Counted from the first letter of the stretch, positions 23,455 to 34,947 are shown. The stretch: DNA of 64,000 nt from Megaustenia siamemsis (GCA_032433765.1 JAVIAB010000073.1:66334205-66398204); one strand, 5' to 3'. The notes: generated by a model not told the origin, from the sequence alone. Made by a program: numbers and translations.

Positions 23455-23720
23455 ATAGGGTATGGTGTTACTGACCACATTTTTCAATAAACAGTTAATA
23501 AGTTAACGGCGTTATTTTTTTTTTTTTACTGTTTTGGTCCGTATCACGCATTGTTTCCCTTACTTCTATTTAAAAAAAATATATATGTATGGTACCCATT
23601 TTTAAAGGCTGTGGGAACCCCGAAGCATTGTCAGTCCAAAAATGAGTAGTCACACATGGGATTTGAATCCAGATGATTCTATCAGTATCAACCACTGTCA
23701 CCAAACGCATTATAGTCTAG
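23455..23720 (-). mobile_element. Old SINE-1-like copy
   Basis: + strand order GGGTATGGTGTTACTGACCA, TTTTGGTCCGTATCACGC, GTACCCATTTTTAAAGGCTG matches SINE-1 read antisense, with many indels. No clear TSD. Confidence 0.6.
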
Positions 23721-24386
23721 CTTTGTACTATAGACTTATTGATCTGAACAAAGAAAAATATATTATGTTAAAGTTAAAAAAATACGATAACATATTCCCA
23801 TATGCATTTATAAGCTAAACCAGGATGTGGAATTTGTCACTCAAATAAAGCCAGAAAAAGGTCCGCAGACTCGCACTATATTTGGCCTGACTATTGCAAC
23901 AAGACCTGGCTGTCACTGTCCTGTCTGACGGAAGTGCTTCATGGGCTATTGAGTTTATCGATGAGATCCCAAACAATGTATAATGGCAAGCATTTATTAC
24001 TGCATGTCTGGACAGTTGAAGATTCTCATCTATTTATCTAGTGATTTCATAATGAAATGTGTAGACTATAAACTTGCCATTTAGGTAAATACCGTGCTTT
24101 GTTTTCATCGTCTCATTTTTGACGTCTGGCTGTAAAATTGGATATTGGATTGGCAATTCAATGGCTGAACACTTTCCTTTTAGTTTAGAGAGTGAGAGAG
24201 GATTATTAATATTATATTAATATTATTAGACTTCTGCCTATGAATTCAGGAACAAACGAAAAATGATGGCATTCTTTGCTGACTCGGTGATAACATTGTT
24301 GTGGATACATTTTTTACATCTTGCCTTATGACTCACTGATGACATTTCATCAAGTTGGAAGTTGAATTATTATTAAAACAGCCATC
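23721..24386. other. Region upstream of WDFY3 exon 1
   Basis: AT-rich with no recognised promoter motif. Because an AG lies just before the ATG-containing exon, the true first exon and promoter may be further upstream. Confidence 0.4.
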
Positions 24387-24580
24387 ATGAGCTTGTTTGT
24401 AAAGAAGATGCTGGGCCAACGGGTGGTTGGCGATTCATCACAGGCTGGGCATCCACAGGATAATAGCCTAGGTCTCATGCATCTGCGTAAACTTTCACAG
24501 AATTTAGACACCCAACAGTGAAATCTACACAGAAAAACCAGGAAGAAAAGTTGTATAGCATGCTACCCCTGTTTATTAAG
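24387..24580 (+). CDS. WDFY3: WDFY3 (Alfy/blue cheese) coding exon 1, with a one-base frameshift
   Basis: First coding exon of the BEACH-WD40-FYVE scaffold that in animals links ubiquitinated aggregates to the autophagy machinery. The ATG at 24387 opens MSLFVKKMLGQ, followed by PQDNSLGLMHLRKL, close to the start of vertebrate WDFY3 (PQDNALGLMHLRRL, from memory). After LRKL the frame breaks: the T run at 24493-24495 is one base short, and frame 0 stops at TGA 24519-24521. The other frame continues the family sequence as FTEFRHP and then TQKNQEEKLYSMLPLFIK up to donor AAG|GTAAGA. The exon is 194 nt; one more base gives 195, phase 0, which is what exon 2 needs. An AG at 24380-24381, 5 nt before the ATG, could be the acceptor of a 5' UTR exon (inference). 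Assembly error, a null allele or a young pseudogene are all possible. Confidence 0.9.
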
Positions 24581-25559
24581 GTAAGAGATAGAAAGTTAGT
24601 TCAGAAAGAAATTTCCTATAACTGTAGACTAGAGTGAGCTTGAATTAAGAAGACATATATTATATTCATATTTATTATAATTTTAAATTTAATTTAGTAT
24701 CTATACACCACAAATAATAACGTACAGTACTACTACTACCAGTGCTACCAATTTACTTACTTACACACTGTTGTGAGCACTAACAGATCTTATCATCATG
24801 ATGATGATCATGTTTGATTGTTATATTGTTTGAATTGTTTGTTTAGAGGTAAATAAAATCATAATTTTTAGTAATAGTAATGAGTCTATTATGAATTATG
24901 AGTGCACTTTTATTTCATTTATTGTGTGCAGCATTAATTATTAAAGAATTAAAGACCACTGTCCCTTGATGTGAAGCTTACACATCATAGTATTAATATG
25001 AGTACTGTAACTGAGTATGTTAAGGATGATTTCTCTAAAGATGGTACAAACCCATAATTAGTTGAAAACTAAGGTGAACCAACTGCTAGCTAAGCTATCA
25101 GGGTCTAAACATGAAGCTTGCACTTTGATTGTGGATTTGACCTTCTATACAGATGTGGTTTGAAAACCATTTTAGTCTTAGGTTGATTTATTAAATATTT
25201 ATGTACAATTTTGTGCTGTAATGTAATTATTAATTATTACATTATAAATACTGCACAGTGGGTTCTTTTTAAACATGTTACCAGTTGTCTTTATGTGGTT
25301 AACACGATTTTATTTTGTGTTTGCTGTCATTTTTCAGCATTATTTATAAATCTAATCACTTGTTTTATGTCATATCAATCAATTCATCAGTCATCTTTGT
25401 GCCAATTTGCATAAATGTATAAGGGTGGGGGGGGGGGCGCCTGAAAGTAGGGATGATTTTTGCAATTGTCTGCCCTGAACCAATCTATCAAGTCAAGTTC
25501 ATATCAACTGAAATCATCTTCTTCTATATATGCTTGTATATGTCATCATCAATCAACAG

Positions 25560-25683
25560 GTCTTTGAGAACACGCAAGCACATGAAATGACAGATAAGTG
25601 GGGAGATATTCTTCAGTTTTGCAGTCATGTTTCAAAATTGATGGTAACAGAGATCAGAAGAAGAGCATCCAATCAGTCTACAG
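25560..25683 (+). CDS. WDFY3: WDFY3 coding exon 2
   Basis: Begins in phase 0 after acceptor AACAG and ends at donor ACAG|GTGAAA with one base of a split codon (124 nt, 41 codons plus 1). It encodes VFENTQAHEMTDKWGDILQF and then VSKLMVTEIRRRASNQST. This tracks the vertebrate WDFY3 N-terminal region, where LMVTEIRRRASN is almost invariant in my memory of the family. It follows exon 1 after a 979-nt intron. No domain of known enzymatic activity lies here; the region belongs to the long helical (ARM-like) N-terminal portion of the protein. Confidence 0.93.
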
Positions 25684-25839
25684 GTGAAATATATTTCAAA
25701 ATATTGACTCTAACATACTGAATTTTCATCAAAGCATTTCAAGTACTTTTAATTTTGTTCTTGCACAAATCATTTATGCAAAAGTTGAATTTTATTGAGC
25801 TCTTCTTTTAAATCATCAGAATTTATATACCTAAGTAGG

Positions 25840-26045
25840 AGACGTTTCATTAACAAAGAGGCAAGAATCGGCTCCCTCAATGAGATAGAGTTGCTTGCGC
25901 AGAACAGAGATAAATGGCGAGATTTGATAAAAGATCTTTACAAGGATTGAAAACTGTTAGAATAAGAATTTAGGTAAGAGAAAGAGTATCTGGGTCTACG
26001 ACCTATGTGCCGGCTACGGCTCGAAAGGTTAATAGTTAGATAGAA
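25840..26045 (+). mobile_element. LINE-E-like 3' end in WDFY3 intron 2
   Basis: LNEIELLAQNRDKWRDLIKD then stop, followed by CTATGTGCCGGCTACGGCTC and AATAGTTAGATAG. The coding end resembles LINE-E (EIEQLAQN...WR) and the tail is the LINE-E (TAGA)n 3' end. Confidence 0.75.
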
Positions 26046-26302
26046 GTAAGAGACCCTACAGACTTAGAAGTTAATGAAAATATTTTCTGATTAAATTATG
26101 TTTTTTTAAAAATTTTGTTACATTCTTTTATCCCTGAAATTATTAGATGTGAATGGGACAAAAATACTTGTCATACATTTATTCAGAATTACAATGTAAT
26201 GAGTTTGTTATAGAATTTTACACTTTTACAAGAAGTGTATTTGCTATCAGTTTTAGTTTATTGTCTTTTCAAATAATAGCAAATTATATGATAACTTTAC
26301 AG

Positions 26303-26577
26303 AGGCTGCAAGTTGTGCTATTGTTCAACTGCTGGAGATTGAGTCAACTGTTGAAAATGGAAATGGATGGATGCTCCTGACTGCATTAAACCTTCTCTCA
26401 CTTGGTGGCAACACACTCATTGACTGCATGACTGCAGCATCTCTACCCTCTACCCTGGTCAAGTGTCTGTACTTGTTCTTTGACTTGCCACCTTTAGAAG
26501 ATCCAGATCAACTTCAATCAGGGTGTGAGTTCACACCAAAGGAGCGCAGAATTTTGTTGCAGAAAGTGTTTGTGCAG
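26303..26577 (+). CDS. WDFY3: WDFY3 coding exon 3
   Basis: Starts after acceptor CTTTACAG; its first two bases complete a Glu codon with exon 2. The 275-nt exon ends in phase 0 at CAG|GTAGTC, a weaker donor than its neighbours. Recognisable WDFY3 blocks are GWMLLTALNLLSLGGN, DCMTAASLPSTLVKCLYLFF and ERRILLQKVFVQ. The STLVKCLYLFFDLP block is a hallmark of the family's N-terminal helical region. The open frame continues into the intron to a stop near 26630, but conservation ends at the donor, so that read-through is not taken as coding. Confidence 0.94.
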
Positions 26578-26699
26578 GTAGTCAACAGTTTTCTCATTGT
26601 GTTAACATTTTTTGTGCAATCAATCAGTTAATTCAATCTGACTCTGTAACATCTATTGTGACAATATAAAAAAAAAGGGGAGAAAGAAGTGGTATGGTA

Positions 26700-26800
26700 A
26701 AAGCCTTACGTAGGTGAGCAACACAAGAAAACTCAATGTTTCGGCCAAGTAGGCCTTCAGCTGGAACAACAAACAACAACACAGAAATATATATAAGGGT
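26700..26800 (-). repeat. GGCC-hairpin repeat (hammerhead-like core)
   Basis: Minus strand CAGCTGAAGGCCTACTTGGC then CGAAACATTG; the GGCC arms can pair. The same motif occurs at 18.81-18.85 kb. Lies in WDFY3 intron 3. Confidence 0.6.
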
Positions 26801-28589
26801 ATATACACAAATCTAATATTTTATCATCAGCTTTACAGCAGCTTTGCATCTCTTTGCATCTTGATGCCTTTATTCATTTACATCTGTTGTGATATCCCTT
26901 CTTTATCTATGTATTATAACAAACACTTTTGTATCTGTTTTATTTCTCTCTGTGTGTGTTTGTTTAATTTAGCATTTTACTACTTTTTTATGTGTGCATC
27001 TATTAGCTTTCTAATTATATTTCAGTGAGCAGTCTCTATTGTTCTTCTGCTTTGTTGAATTTACTGCAGGTTTTCATTAGTGACTCTGCCAGACTTTCTC
27101 ATTTAAAAAAAAATTGTTCATGAGCATTGTTATTACAGATGTGAGGATTTTAAAGAAAAATATATTGTTTTTCATTTTTTTTTCTAAAGTATATTAGTTC
27201 AATTTAAAGTTATTAATAAATATTCCTGTGACATAGAATGTAGTATCAAAATGTTCAAAGGCCGATATAACAGTGATGCTCTACATCTTATTTAGGATTA
27301 ATCAAGTAAACACATTCAAATGAAGAATTCTTCACTAGTTAAACTTCAGCACTTGCAATAAACTAAACACTTGACATGTGCCCACACAGAAGAAAGATTA
27401 TCATGAGTCCTTGTGGTGAGAAAAAGCAATAGATGATATTTTCTAGACAGTCTGAGGGGTGTAGAGTGAGGATGAGACCACTCAGTCCGTTCACTGCAAA
27501 CTTTATGATTGACAAGTGAATTTTAAGACAAACCAGTAATTTTGTCAGCAAGACTGATGTGAGTGATTAATATGATTATATGAGTGATTGATATGATTAT
27601 ATGAGTGATTGGTGTGTTTATATGAGTGATTAATGTGATATTATATGTGAGTTATTGATGTGATTTTGTGATTAAATGTGATTATAAGTGAGTGATTGAT
27701 GTGATTATACGAGTGATTGATGTTATTATATGAGTGATTGATATATTACATGTGAGTTATTGATGTGATTAAATGTGATTATATGTGAGTGATTGATGTG
27801 ATTATTTGAGTGATTGAACAAGAGGAAATGTTGATATATCATATTGCTTTGGTCACAAAATGTGCATTGGGGCATATTATTTGAAAGTTTTTATTGTGAT
27901 TCTTATATTTTTATTCAAATACAATAGTACTGTTTTAAATATACTCATTTGGTGCACATTATTTGGTTGAAGAATAAGTATATGTGTACACTGTTTGCAT
28001 AGTAGATCTTGCAACCAATTATGTGTTCTGTAATTATTTAAGTACAAACTCAAATGTCATTGTACTGAGTCTTTCATGCTGTAACATGTAAGGAAAGTAA
28101 GCAACAGCTAAAAACAATCAGATACTGTAAGGGCTAATGTTATGTGTGCTGGATGCTAGCAGACAAAATTTGAATTTGACAGAATGAACTGTTGGAGGGA
28201 CTAAAACTAGAATCGCTTTTCTTTCTTTTGTATTTTTGGGACAATTATCCACATGTTTTAAACACAAAGGTGCAGTAATGGGAGTGGGCAACCCCACAAG
28301 TAATAATTTAATGGCTCTGGCATCAGTCCAGCATGTGAAAAAAAAAGCGTAACAAGTGTTTGTTATTTAATTTAAAAAAATAGGTTTAATTTTGTGTGGA
28401 ACCAAAGAAGTCATCTGGAAGTGAAACATGGACATTTGGTGAACAATTCAGAAGACTGAAGGTCACAGAGCAGAGTTCCATCTCCTGAGAGGAATTAAGT
28501 CATAAAGAAGCTTTTACATTATCAAAAATGCAAGGCTTTTAATAATTGGATAATGACTTGTATAGAATTTCAACTTCAAGTACCAAGCC
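26801..28589. other. WDFY3 intron 3, including a degenerate TGAGTGATT array
   Basis: From about 27550 to 27820, units like GTGATTGATGTGATTATATG recur about a dozen times with variable spacing. The rest is AT-rich with no feature recognised. Confidence 0.65.
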
Positions 28590-28765
28590 TGCAGGCATAG
28601 GTGATCGTGTCTCTCCACAACTTTTGATCTCGACAGTTATTTATTATTTCTGTTGTTGACCCTCTGCCAAGCCATTCTCTTAAGCTGTCTGGTATCTTTT
28701 TTCTTTGCTTCCCTCTATCTCTTCATCCCTCAATTTTCCCAGTAGTTACAATATATTCCAGCTGT
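28590..28765 (-). mobile_element. LINE-C 3' fragment in WDFY3 intron 3
   Basis: Minus strand matches the LINE-C C-terminal end (GGGAAGCAAAGAAAAAAGAT and the TGGAGAGACACGATCACCTA end). 5'-truncated. Confidence 0.8.
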
Positions 28766-29755
28766 TCATAGAATTTAGGAAATTGATTAAAATGGATAAT
28801 TAAAATTATTTTATAGATATCCATATTTAATATTTCTCTATGTATCTCTTTTTCCAAGATCTTGTTATTTCTTTCTGTTGAAAGGATATATTTCTTATAT
28901 ATAAATGTTCCCTTTATCTGTACATCCTCATCCAGATAGCTTGTTTTTTTTTTGCTTGCATGTTGATGAGTTGACATAACAGCACTGTAGAGAACTGCCA
29001 TAACTGTTTATTAACCTTGATCAGTTTACTCATGGATAGTTCCTTTAGGTTGCCTTTTAAATCCATTTATTAGTCTAAAGTTTTGTATTAATAAGCTCTT
29101 AATAAAATCATAATCTGGTCACATAAGCTTGTTAACCATATGACAAAACTTTTATGTTAGTCCATCTGCGCCTGTTAACTTACCTGAATGTTACCTGGAA
29201 TGTAGAGATATAAATTCATGTTTACAACAACTAAAAAATCACTTTTTAAAAACATTTACCCCATGTTAGAACATTTTCTAAATGGATTTTTAAGGCTGAG
29301 AACTAATGGTTTCTTGTTCATTGCACATTGTAAGTTGAGGTTTACAGATGGTTAGTCACTTAGTTATTAAATTGGACCTGTGTTCAGTTCTTCGAAAATT
29401 GATTTTTTTTTTTGGGAGGGGAGAGACGGGAGACTTACATAATGTTATGTTTCACCTCATTCTCCTAAAATGAGTACCAGAGATGTCTCGTGGGAAATAT
29501 GATGAACTTGCATGATACAAACCCAATGACCCATAAATGTGCTGATGGTCGTGACAAATATGAGTATATTCAAGACATAGTACTTTTTACATGTTTGCTC
29601 CATTCTACTTGTTTGAAGTATTCAGGTAGTTGTTTTGTCTATTTTACTTCCAAAAGAACGAGAGGTGATTCTGAGTGGAGAACAGAAGTATAGTATTTCT
29701 TCATAGTTAATAAATGAATAGATTAGATAAATGTTATGAAATTGTCTCATTGTAG
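28766..29755. other. WDFY3 intron 3, remainder
   Basis: A weak SINE-1-like remnant (AAAATGAGTACCAGAGATGT) sits near 29465. Nothing else recognised. Confidence 0.4.
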
Positions 29756-29948
29756 GTGTTGGTGAGACTTTGTAACCATGCATCGCCAGCGGAAGAGTTG
29801 GCACGTAAAGATGATCTGAGTCTTTTGTTTAGTGCCATCACTAGCTGGTGTCCCAGACACAACATCATCTGGAGGCAAAGTGCGGGGGAGGTGCTGGTGA
29901 CACTGTCACGTCATGGACTTACGCAGCATGTTGTTACTTACATTCATG
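29756..29948 (+). CDS. WDFY3: WDFY3 coding exon 4
   Basis: Acceptor TCATTGTAG, phase 0 start, donor CATG|GTATGT, 193 nt (64 codons plus 1). It encodes SPAEELARKDDLSLLFSAIT, then SWCPRHN, then SAGEVLVTLSRHGL and VVTYIH, nearly colinear with vertebrate WDFY3 (SPAEELAQKDDLQLLFSAIT, SAGEVLMTISRHGL, from memory). Only conservative differences are seen, so the exon looks to be under purifying selection. It is separated from exon 3 by a 3.2-kb intron. Confidence 0.95.
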
Positions 29949-30289
29949 GTATGTTAATAAAAATGTATTTCAGTTATTTCAAAACTAAGTGTCAGTAAAT
30001 GTTAGGGACCATGATGCATGATAGCTGTCAGTGACTTATAGCTAAATGTTGGGGCTTTGGGCCAGCAAACCACACTTGACCAAGATTCCACCATCATGAG
30101 GTGGTCCTATGCAGTCCAGAGAGTATGGATTAAAGATGGAATGTATGCTTGAACAAACAAAAATGCAGTGACATAAAGGATGTGTTGAGTACAACTTTTA
30201 ATGTCATTGTAAATTGTGGAAAGGCACAAGAATAAAATGATTATGAAAGTGACCCTTCTTGTGCACTCTGTCTTATTTTACCTCCCATA

Positions 30290-30525
30290 ATATGGAATGG
30301 TGGTTAGTGCACTTGCTTCTCATTGAGATTCTGGGTTCAATTTTTGAAAGCGGTGGATTTTTCTGTTTTACCCACAAGATCCGGGGTTCAACCATCCTAA
30401 AAAAATAAGAACCAGAGATTTTTTGGAACGTAAGGGCAGCCTTTTGTGATACAAAAATGTGATACTGGTCATGTGCTCTAACACCATATTCCACCTTATG
30501 CTTGACAAGGCAAGGAGGGAGACTT
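30290..30525 (+). mobile_element. Old SINE-1-like copy in WDFY3 intron 4
   Basis: Head ATGGTGGTTAGTGCACTTGC with B-box-like TGGGTTCAATTTTTG, then AACCAGAGATTTTTTGG and CTCTAACACCATATTCCACC near the end. Confidence 0.6.
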
Positions 30526-30671
30526 TACAATATGGAATCTCTTTGATAACAAATTCCTGCTGTATTTATGTCTGATATATTAGATTGCTATTTTCAAGAT
30601 TCTGAAGCAACCGTGTCAATCATAGATGATATGAAAAATAAAAATCTGGCAATCAAATTATGCTGAAAATT

Positions 30672-31099
30672 TATAGTTATTCGAAGGCCCCAGTATCACT
30701 GCAAACGAATGAAAATCCATAATTGCTCAACCACCCGTACCAGTGGAATCATTAGAATTAACATGTCAGCGAATATCCAAACAAAGAAAGGCAGCTGCAG
30801 TCCCCATCGTAGCAAACACAGCATATGTCAAAAGACATAAGGCATAGTAGCACAGACAGTGAATGAAACTGAACTATTATTCGTCATACAATATCACCAT
30901 TTATCTTAAGCAATCTGAATATACAAACACCATCCGATGAAACACACAGCTCACAGTGTGCACAGAGCACTAATCTCAGTAGCTCCTGCAGCAAACCGGA
31001 CTTGGAATATGAGGAAACTGCAACAAAGAACCTTTTCAGACATTGCCTAAACAGTTCATTGCCGTCTATCTGCCATATTGACTGGAAATCACATTTTTT
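30672..31099 (-). mobile_element. Rep-1, longest copy (428 bp), 11-bp TSD
   Basis: The direct repeat TGCTGAAAATT at 30661-30671 and 31100-31110 delimits the insertion. Minus strand begins after an A run with GATTTCCAGTCAATATGGCA and ends GGGGCCTTCGAATAACTATA. The 5' 90 bp absent from the 714 and 19551 copies is present here and in the 43689 copy. Confidence 0.9.
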
Positions 31100-31307
31100 T
31101 GCTGAAAATTATGTGCCTTGTCAAATAATCAAAATAAGTTGCTCTCACAGTGATATTTATCTGGTGATTGATTTTATTGTTATTATATTTATTTAATGAA
31201 ACAACTGTACCATGAGAAGAATGGTTTATCTGTATCTACTACTTATGTAATGTTCAGGATTTTAAAACCAGTGTTAAATGTTGAAATATTCCTCATAGAT
31301 ACCAAAT

Positions 31308-31308
31308 T

Positions 31309-31340
<32 letters not shown>

Positions 31341-31462
31341 GCTTTCTTTCTTTCTTTCTTTCTCTTTGTTTGTTTGTTTGTTTGTTTCTTCCTCCCTCCC
31401 TCCCTCTTTCTTTATTTCTTTCTTTCTTACCTTCCTTCCTCCCCTTCCCCGCCTTCCTTCTT
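31308..31462. repeat. Polypyrimidine tract (CTTT)n / (TTTG)n / (CCTC)n
   Basis: Long C/T-only runs on the + strand within WDFY3 intron 4; long enough for triplex formation in principle (inference). Confidence 0.95.
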
Positions 31463-31594
31463 AGCCTTCACCCACTGACTACTAAAGGAAATCCTCCTCA
31501 TCATCCACCCTTTAAAAGGATATTAAGTGAATGTTAACTTTCATTAAGTGGGCTTAAATGTGTTGTGGTTTGTAGTTAAAGTGATATTTACATT

Positions 31595-31800
31595 TTTTGG
31601 CCCAACACATCCAACTTTTACTTTGAGTACCACCGGGTTGCCTTCCCACTTTGATCCCTATTTGCTTGGCCAAACTACACTAGTTAGTCTGTTTCTAGAG
31701 GCACAGCAAAAAGGTGGATTAGGGTCTGGTTGGTTCTGGTTCACTGATTCTGGCGCCAATCTTCAGCTAAGTGTCACTGACAGCTTCCAACTTTATTACC
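31595..31800 (+). repeat. Interspersed repeat, inverted partner at 32.2-32.4 kb
   Basis: GGCCCAACACATCCAACTTT, GGTTGCCTTCCCACTTTGAT and TTCTGGCGCCAATCTTCAGC have antisense counterparts at 32205-32425. Diverged. Confidence 0.6.
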
Positions 31801-32204
31801 ATCAGTCGCTTTGCCTCCGATGCCAAATTTCAATAAATACCCCAGAATACACAAAGCACTACAGCATGTACAGTTCAAGATTTATTTTCTTGTAATCTGA
31901 ACATTTCATTTTGTGTAGTTTATTTTGGTAGCATATTTTTTATTCAATGAGCTCAGATTGAAATTATAAAGTGAGTACACTATTTGTTCAATAGGATCAC
32001 TGCTTTAATAGTTTAAAAAGCACATAACAGCTTATTTGGTAAAATAGTAATAACAGTCTTGAAGGAATTTGAAAATATGATATTAAGTAAAATATATGTT
32101 ATCACTATTAAACAGTACCAGGACAAAAATTGAGGGAAGAAAGAGATAACAGACAGTTTAAGAGAATAATATATTTTGTCTTCAGATACAGAAATTTGTT
32201 GGGA

Positions 32205-32425
32205 TGCCCATCAGCGCCAGGTTTGAAAGTGGGTCAATGACTCACAGCTGACTGTATGTGCCATGATGAGTGAACTAAAATGGATCAAGATCCAACTCCA
32301 CCTCCTCATAGTGGGCCTGGTACATGATTGGCCCTTCTGGTCAAATATGATGGGATCAAAGAGGGAAGGCAACTTGGTTCCTAAAATTGCCATGTTGAAA
32401 TCAGATGTGTTGGGTTGAATTATTG
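32205..32425 (-). repeat. Inverted partner of the 31.6-kb repeat
   Basis: Minus strand CCCAACACATCTGATTTCAA and AGTTGCCTTCCCTCTTTGAT align with the + strand at 31.6 kb. Confidence 0.6.
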
Positions 32426-32822
32426 CAGATACAACAACATGCTGTAAACTACAACACATCTATGCTCACTGTTTCTATCTGTTGTCCTTTTGAGGTGAAG
32501 ATGGCACACAGGGCAGAAATTCTAGACTCTTCATGTCTGACGATATTTGCTATTAAGTGTCAAAGTTTGCACAGAACCAGCATTGTTATCACACATCCCT
32601 GTTCTTGGCATACCTCTCAAACTCCCAAGGGAGCTGATGTTTGCCATCATTGCCCCTCACCTCAGTATAACACAGATCACTTGACTTTCACAAAATGTGG
32701 ATTATTAAAACTGTAGCTAGTGAAGTTTCTTCTCTCACGTCTCATAACTTTTATGGAGTCAATGCATTTGATTTAAATGTAAAGCTGTGAATGTGGTTTG
32801 AATCTGATACTTTTACTTTCAG

Positions 32823-33009
32823 ATAAGGGTTGTGTTCGCCATTGTATTGAGAACATGCAGAGAGCTCAGGATCTTTCACCATTGGAACTGGTGGAGATGT
32901 TTGTGACTGTCTTCTGTTTCCTCAAAGATTCCAGTGAGGTTTCCCAGTCTCTACTTGATGATTTCCGCTCTTGCCAGGGATATGTATTTCTCTCAGAATT
33001 TTTACTCAG
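32823..33009 (+). CDS. WDFY3: WDFY3 coding exon 5
   Basis: Acceptor TTTACTTTCAG has a good pyrimidine tract; the donor CTCAG|GTAAGT is consensus. The exon is 187 nt, begins with two bases completing an Asp codon and ends with two bases of an Arg codon. It encodes NMQRAQDLSPLELVEMF, then CFLKDSSEVSQSLLDDFRSC and QGYVFLSEFLL. The vertebrate counterpart has DDLSPLEIVEMF and CFLKDSSDVSQTLLDDFR (from memory). The intron before it (2.9 kb) carries a full-length Rep-1 insertion and a polypyrimidine tract. Confidence 0.95.
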
Positions 33010-33312
33010 GTAAGTTATGATAATTAATAATTGCTTGTGCATTAGACAAATAAATGACATAAACTAATATTGATGGATGTTCTTAGATATAGTCAACTTT
33101 GTGACTATCAATCTGACATATCAGTTTCTTAAAAAAGTTCCCAGCCTAAAGTGTTTAGAATACTTTAATAAATTGATTAAAACATAATAATGAACTAGTC
33201 ACGAAAAGAAAAAGCATACACAAAAGTTAATAAAGATTTGCTTATAAGGTAAGATCTTGAATTCTTATCTTTGGTTTCAGTAATCAATAGAACATTTATT
33301 TATACACAACTG

Positions 33313-33545
33313 TGAACTGGTTTGCCGAGGACAAGAGGTTAGGTTTGATCGATCTCTCTCTGGATTTACCCAGCCTTAAATGGGTCCCAGCAGTTTGTTG
33401 TGTTTAAAAGAATATGCCCTGAGATAGTGCTGACCACATTGTCAAAACATGTGCAAGGGGTGAAAGAAACATGTGGGCATAATCAACAAATTCCTACATT
33501 TAACATGAGATCGATCACTAGTGCCATATTCTATCCTTAATCCCA
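33313..33545 (+). mobile_element. Diverged SINE-1-like copy in WDFY3 intron 5
   Basis: GAGGACAAGAGGTTAGGTTT, ACCCAGCCTTAAATGGGTCC and GATCACTAGTGCCATATTCT are the SINE-1 head end, mid body and 3' part in order. Confidence 0.72.
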
Positions 33546-33869
33546 GATTACTGTACTATATATTAGAATTTACCACATCAAAACACAAATTCTTCAAAAT
33601 TTGGTGCTTTCCCACGTTCAAACACTACCCACCTTCGTGTACCTTCCTAATTACCACGTCCAGTGACCCCTGAGTGTTTAATTTTTTTCCATTGCTGTTG
33701 TAATTGTTTGTTTTTGAGTTCCCATGTTGTTTTGCCTAGAGTGAAAACAGGGAACTGTGTCAAGAGTTCAGAGAAATTACTAGTTTTAGAGCACCTAATG
33801 TTACATTTAAGTAGTAGTGATTTTTACTACAATGTCGTAACTGGGAGTTACAGGTAAGTATTGTAATTA

Positions 33870-34400
33870 AGGGTTAAATATGTGATCACCAGCACCACAT
33901 TCCCACATTAAACATGTTACCACCAGCACCATATGCCTACATTAAATATGTGATCACCAGCACCATATGCCTACATTAAATATGTGATCTCCAGCACCAT
34001 ATTCCCCACATTAAACATGTGATCTCCAGCACCATATTCCCACATTAAACATGTGATCTCCAGCACCATATTCCCACATTAAACATGTGATCACCAGCAC
34101 CATATTTCCACATTAAACATGTGATCTCCAGCACCATATTCCCACATTAAACATGTGATCACCAGCACCATATTTCCACATTAAACATGTGATCTCCAGC
34201 ACCATATTTCCACATTAAACATGTGATCTCCAGCACCATATTTCCACATTAAACATGTGATCACCAGCACCATATTTCCACATTAAACATGTGATCTCCA
34301 GCACCATATTTCCACATTAAACATGTGATCTCCAGCACCATATGCCTACATTAAACATGTGCTCTCCAGCACCATCTTCTTACGTTGAACATGTGATCAC
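33870..34400. repeat. 34-bp minisatellite, about 15 units
   Basis: Unit AACATGTGATCTCCAGCACC followed by ATATTTCCACATTA, with ATCACC/ATCTCC variants. A further partial unit lies at 34948-34978, beyond an inserted LINE-B. Confidence 0.96.
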
Positions 34401-34947
34401 ATACAGTTCATATACAACATAAATAAATTCAAGATGTAACAAAGGTTGTGAAATCATTGGACAGCTATCATCCTATTGTCCAACAAGAAAAAAAACTAGA
34501 GACAAGGCGAGCATTCTACAGTACAATTTTCATCCCAACGTTGTGCTACCAATGGACCCTAGATGCAAGAACAAAAAGAAAAGTAACCGCCATTGAGATG
34601 AAACGTGTTAGACAAATGACATGAATCAGCCTGTGAGTTAAGATCAGAAATGATGAACTTATAAAAATGCTTGGAATAACCCCTGCATTAAAATATATAG
34701 AGAAACAACAGATAAAATGGTTTGGCCATGTGATAAAGCAGAAAGATCAAAACACAACACAATAAGCCTTCAGTAAACGTTGCGAGAACACCAGACCAAG
34801 GGCCTAACATGAAAAAGATGGATTGATGGTAATATTAGAAACACTAGGAAACTAACCAGCAGCAGAGGCAAACAGAAGAGCAAAAGACCACAAATTATGT
34901 CTCCCTTCGATGCTGAAAGGCAAATGAGGAAGGAAAGAAGAAAAAGA
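34401..34947 (+). mobile_element. LINE-B 3' fragment inserted into the 34-bp minisatellite
   Basis: Matches the LINE-B end (SNKKKTRDKASIL-like coding remnant to the AGGAAAGAAGAAAAAG tail). Minisatellite sequence AACATGTGATCAC is present at 34388-34400 and 34948-34960 on its two sides; in an array this repeat is also expected by chance, so it supports but does not prove a TSD. Confidence 0.85.

Noticed and set aside
26303..26631. Extending WDFY3 exon 3 through the open frame to 26631
   Set aside because: Family similarity stops at the CAG|GTAGTC donor and the next exon joins in phase from there.
33870..34400. CRISPR-like array of 34-bp repeats
   Set aside because: No unique spacers between repeats, and the window is plainly an animal nuclear genome. 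The same reasoning applies to the 32-36 bp arrays elsewhere.
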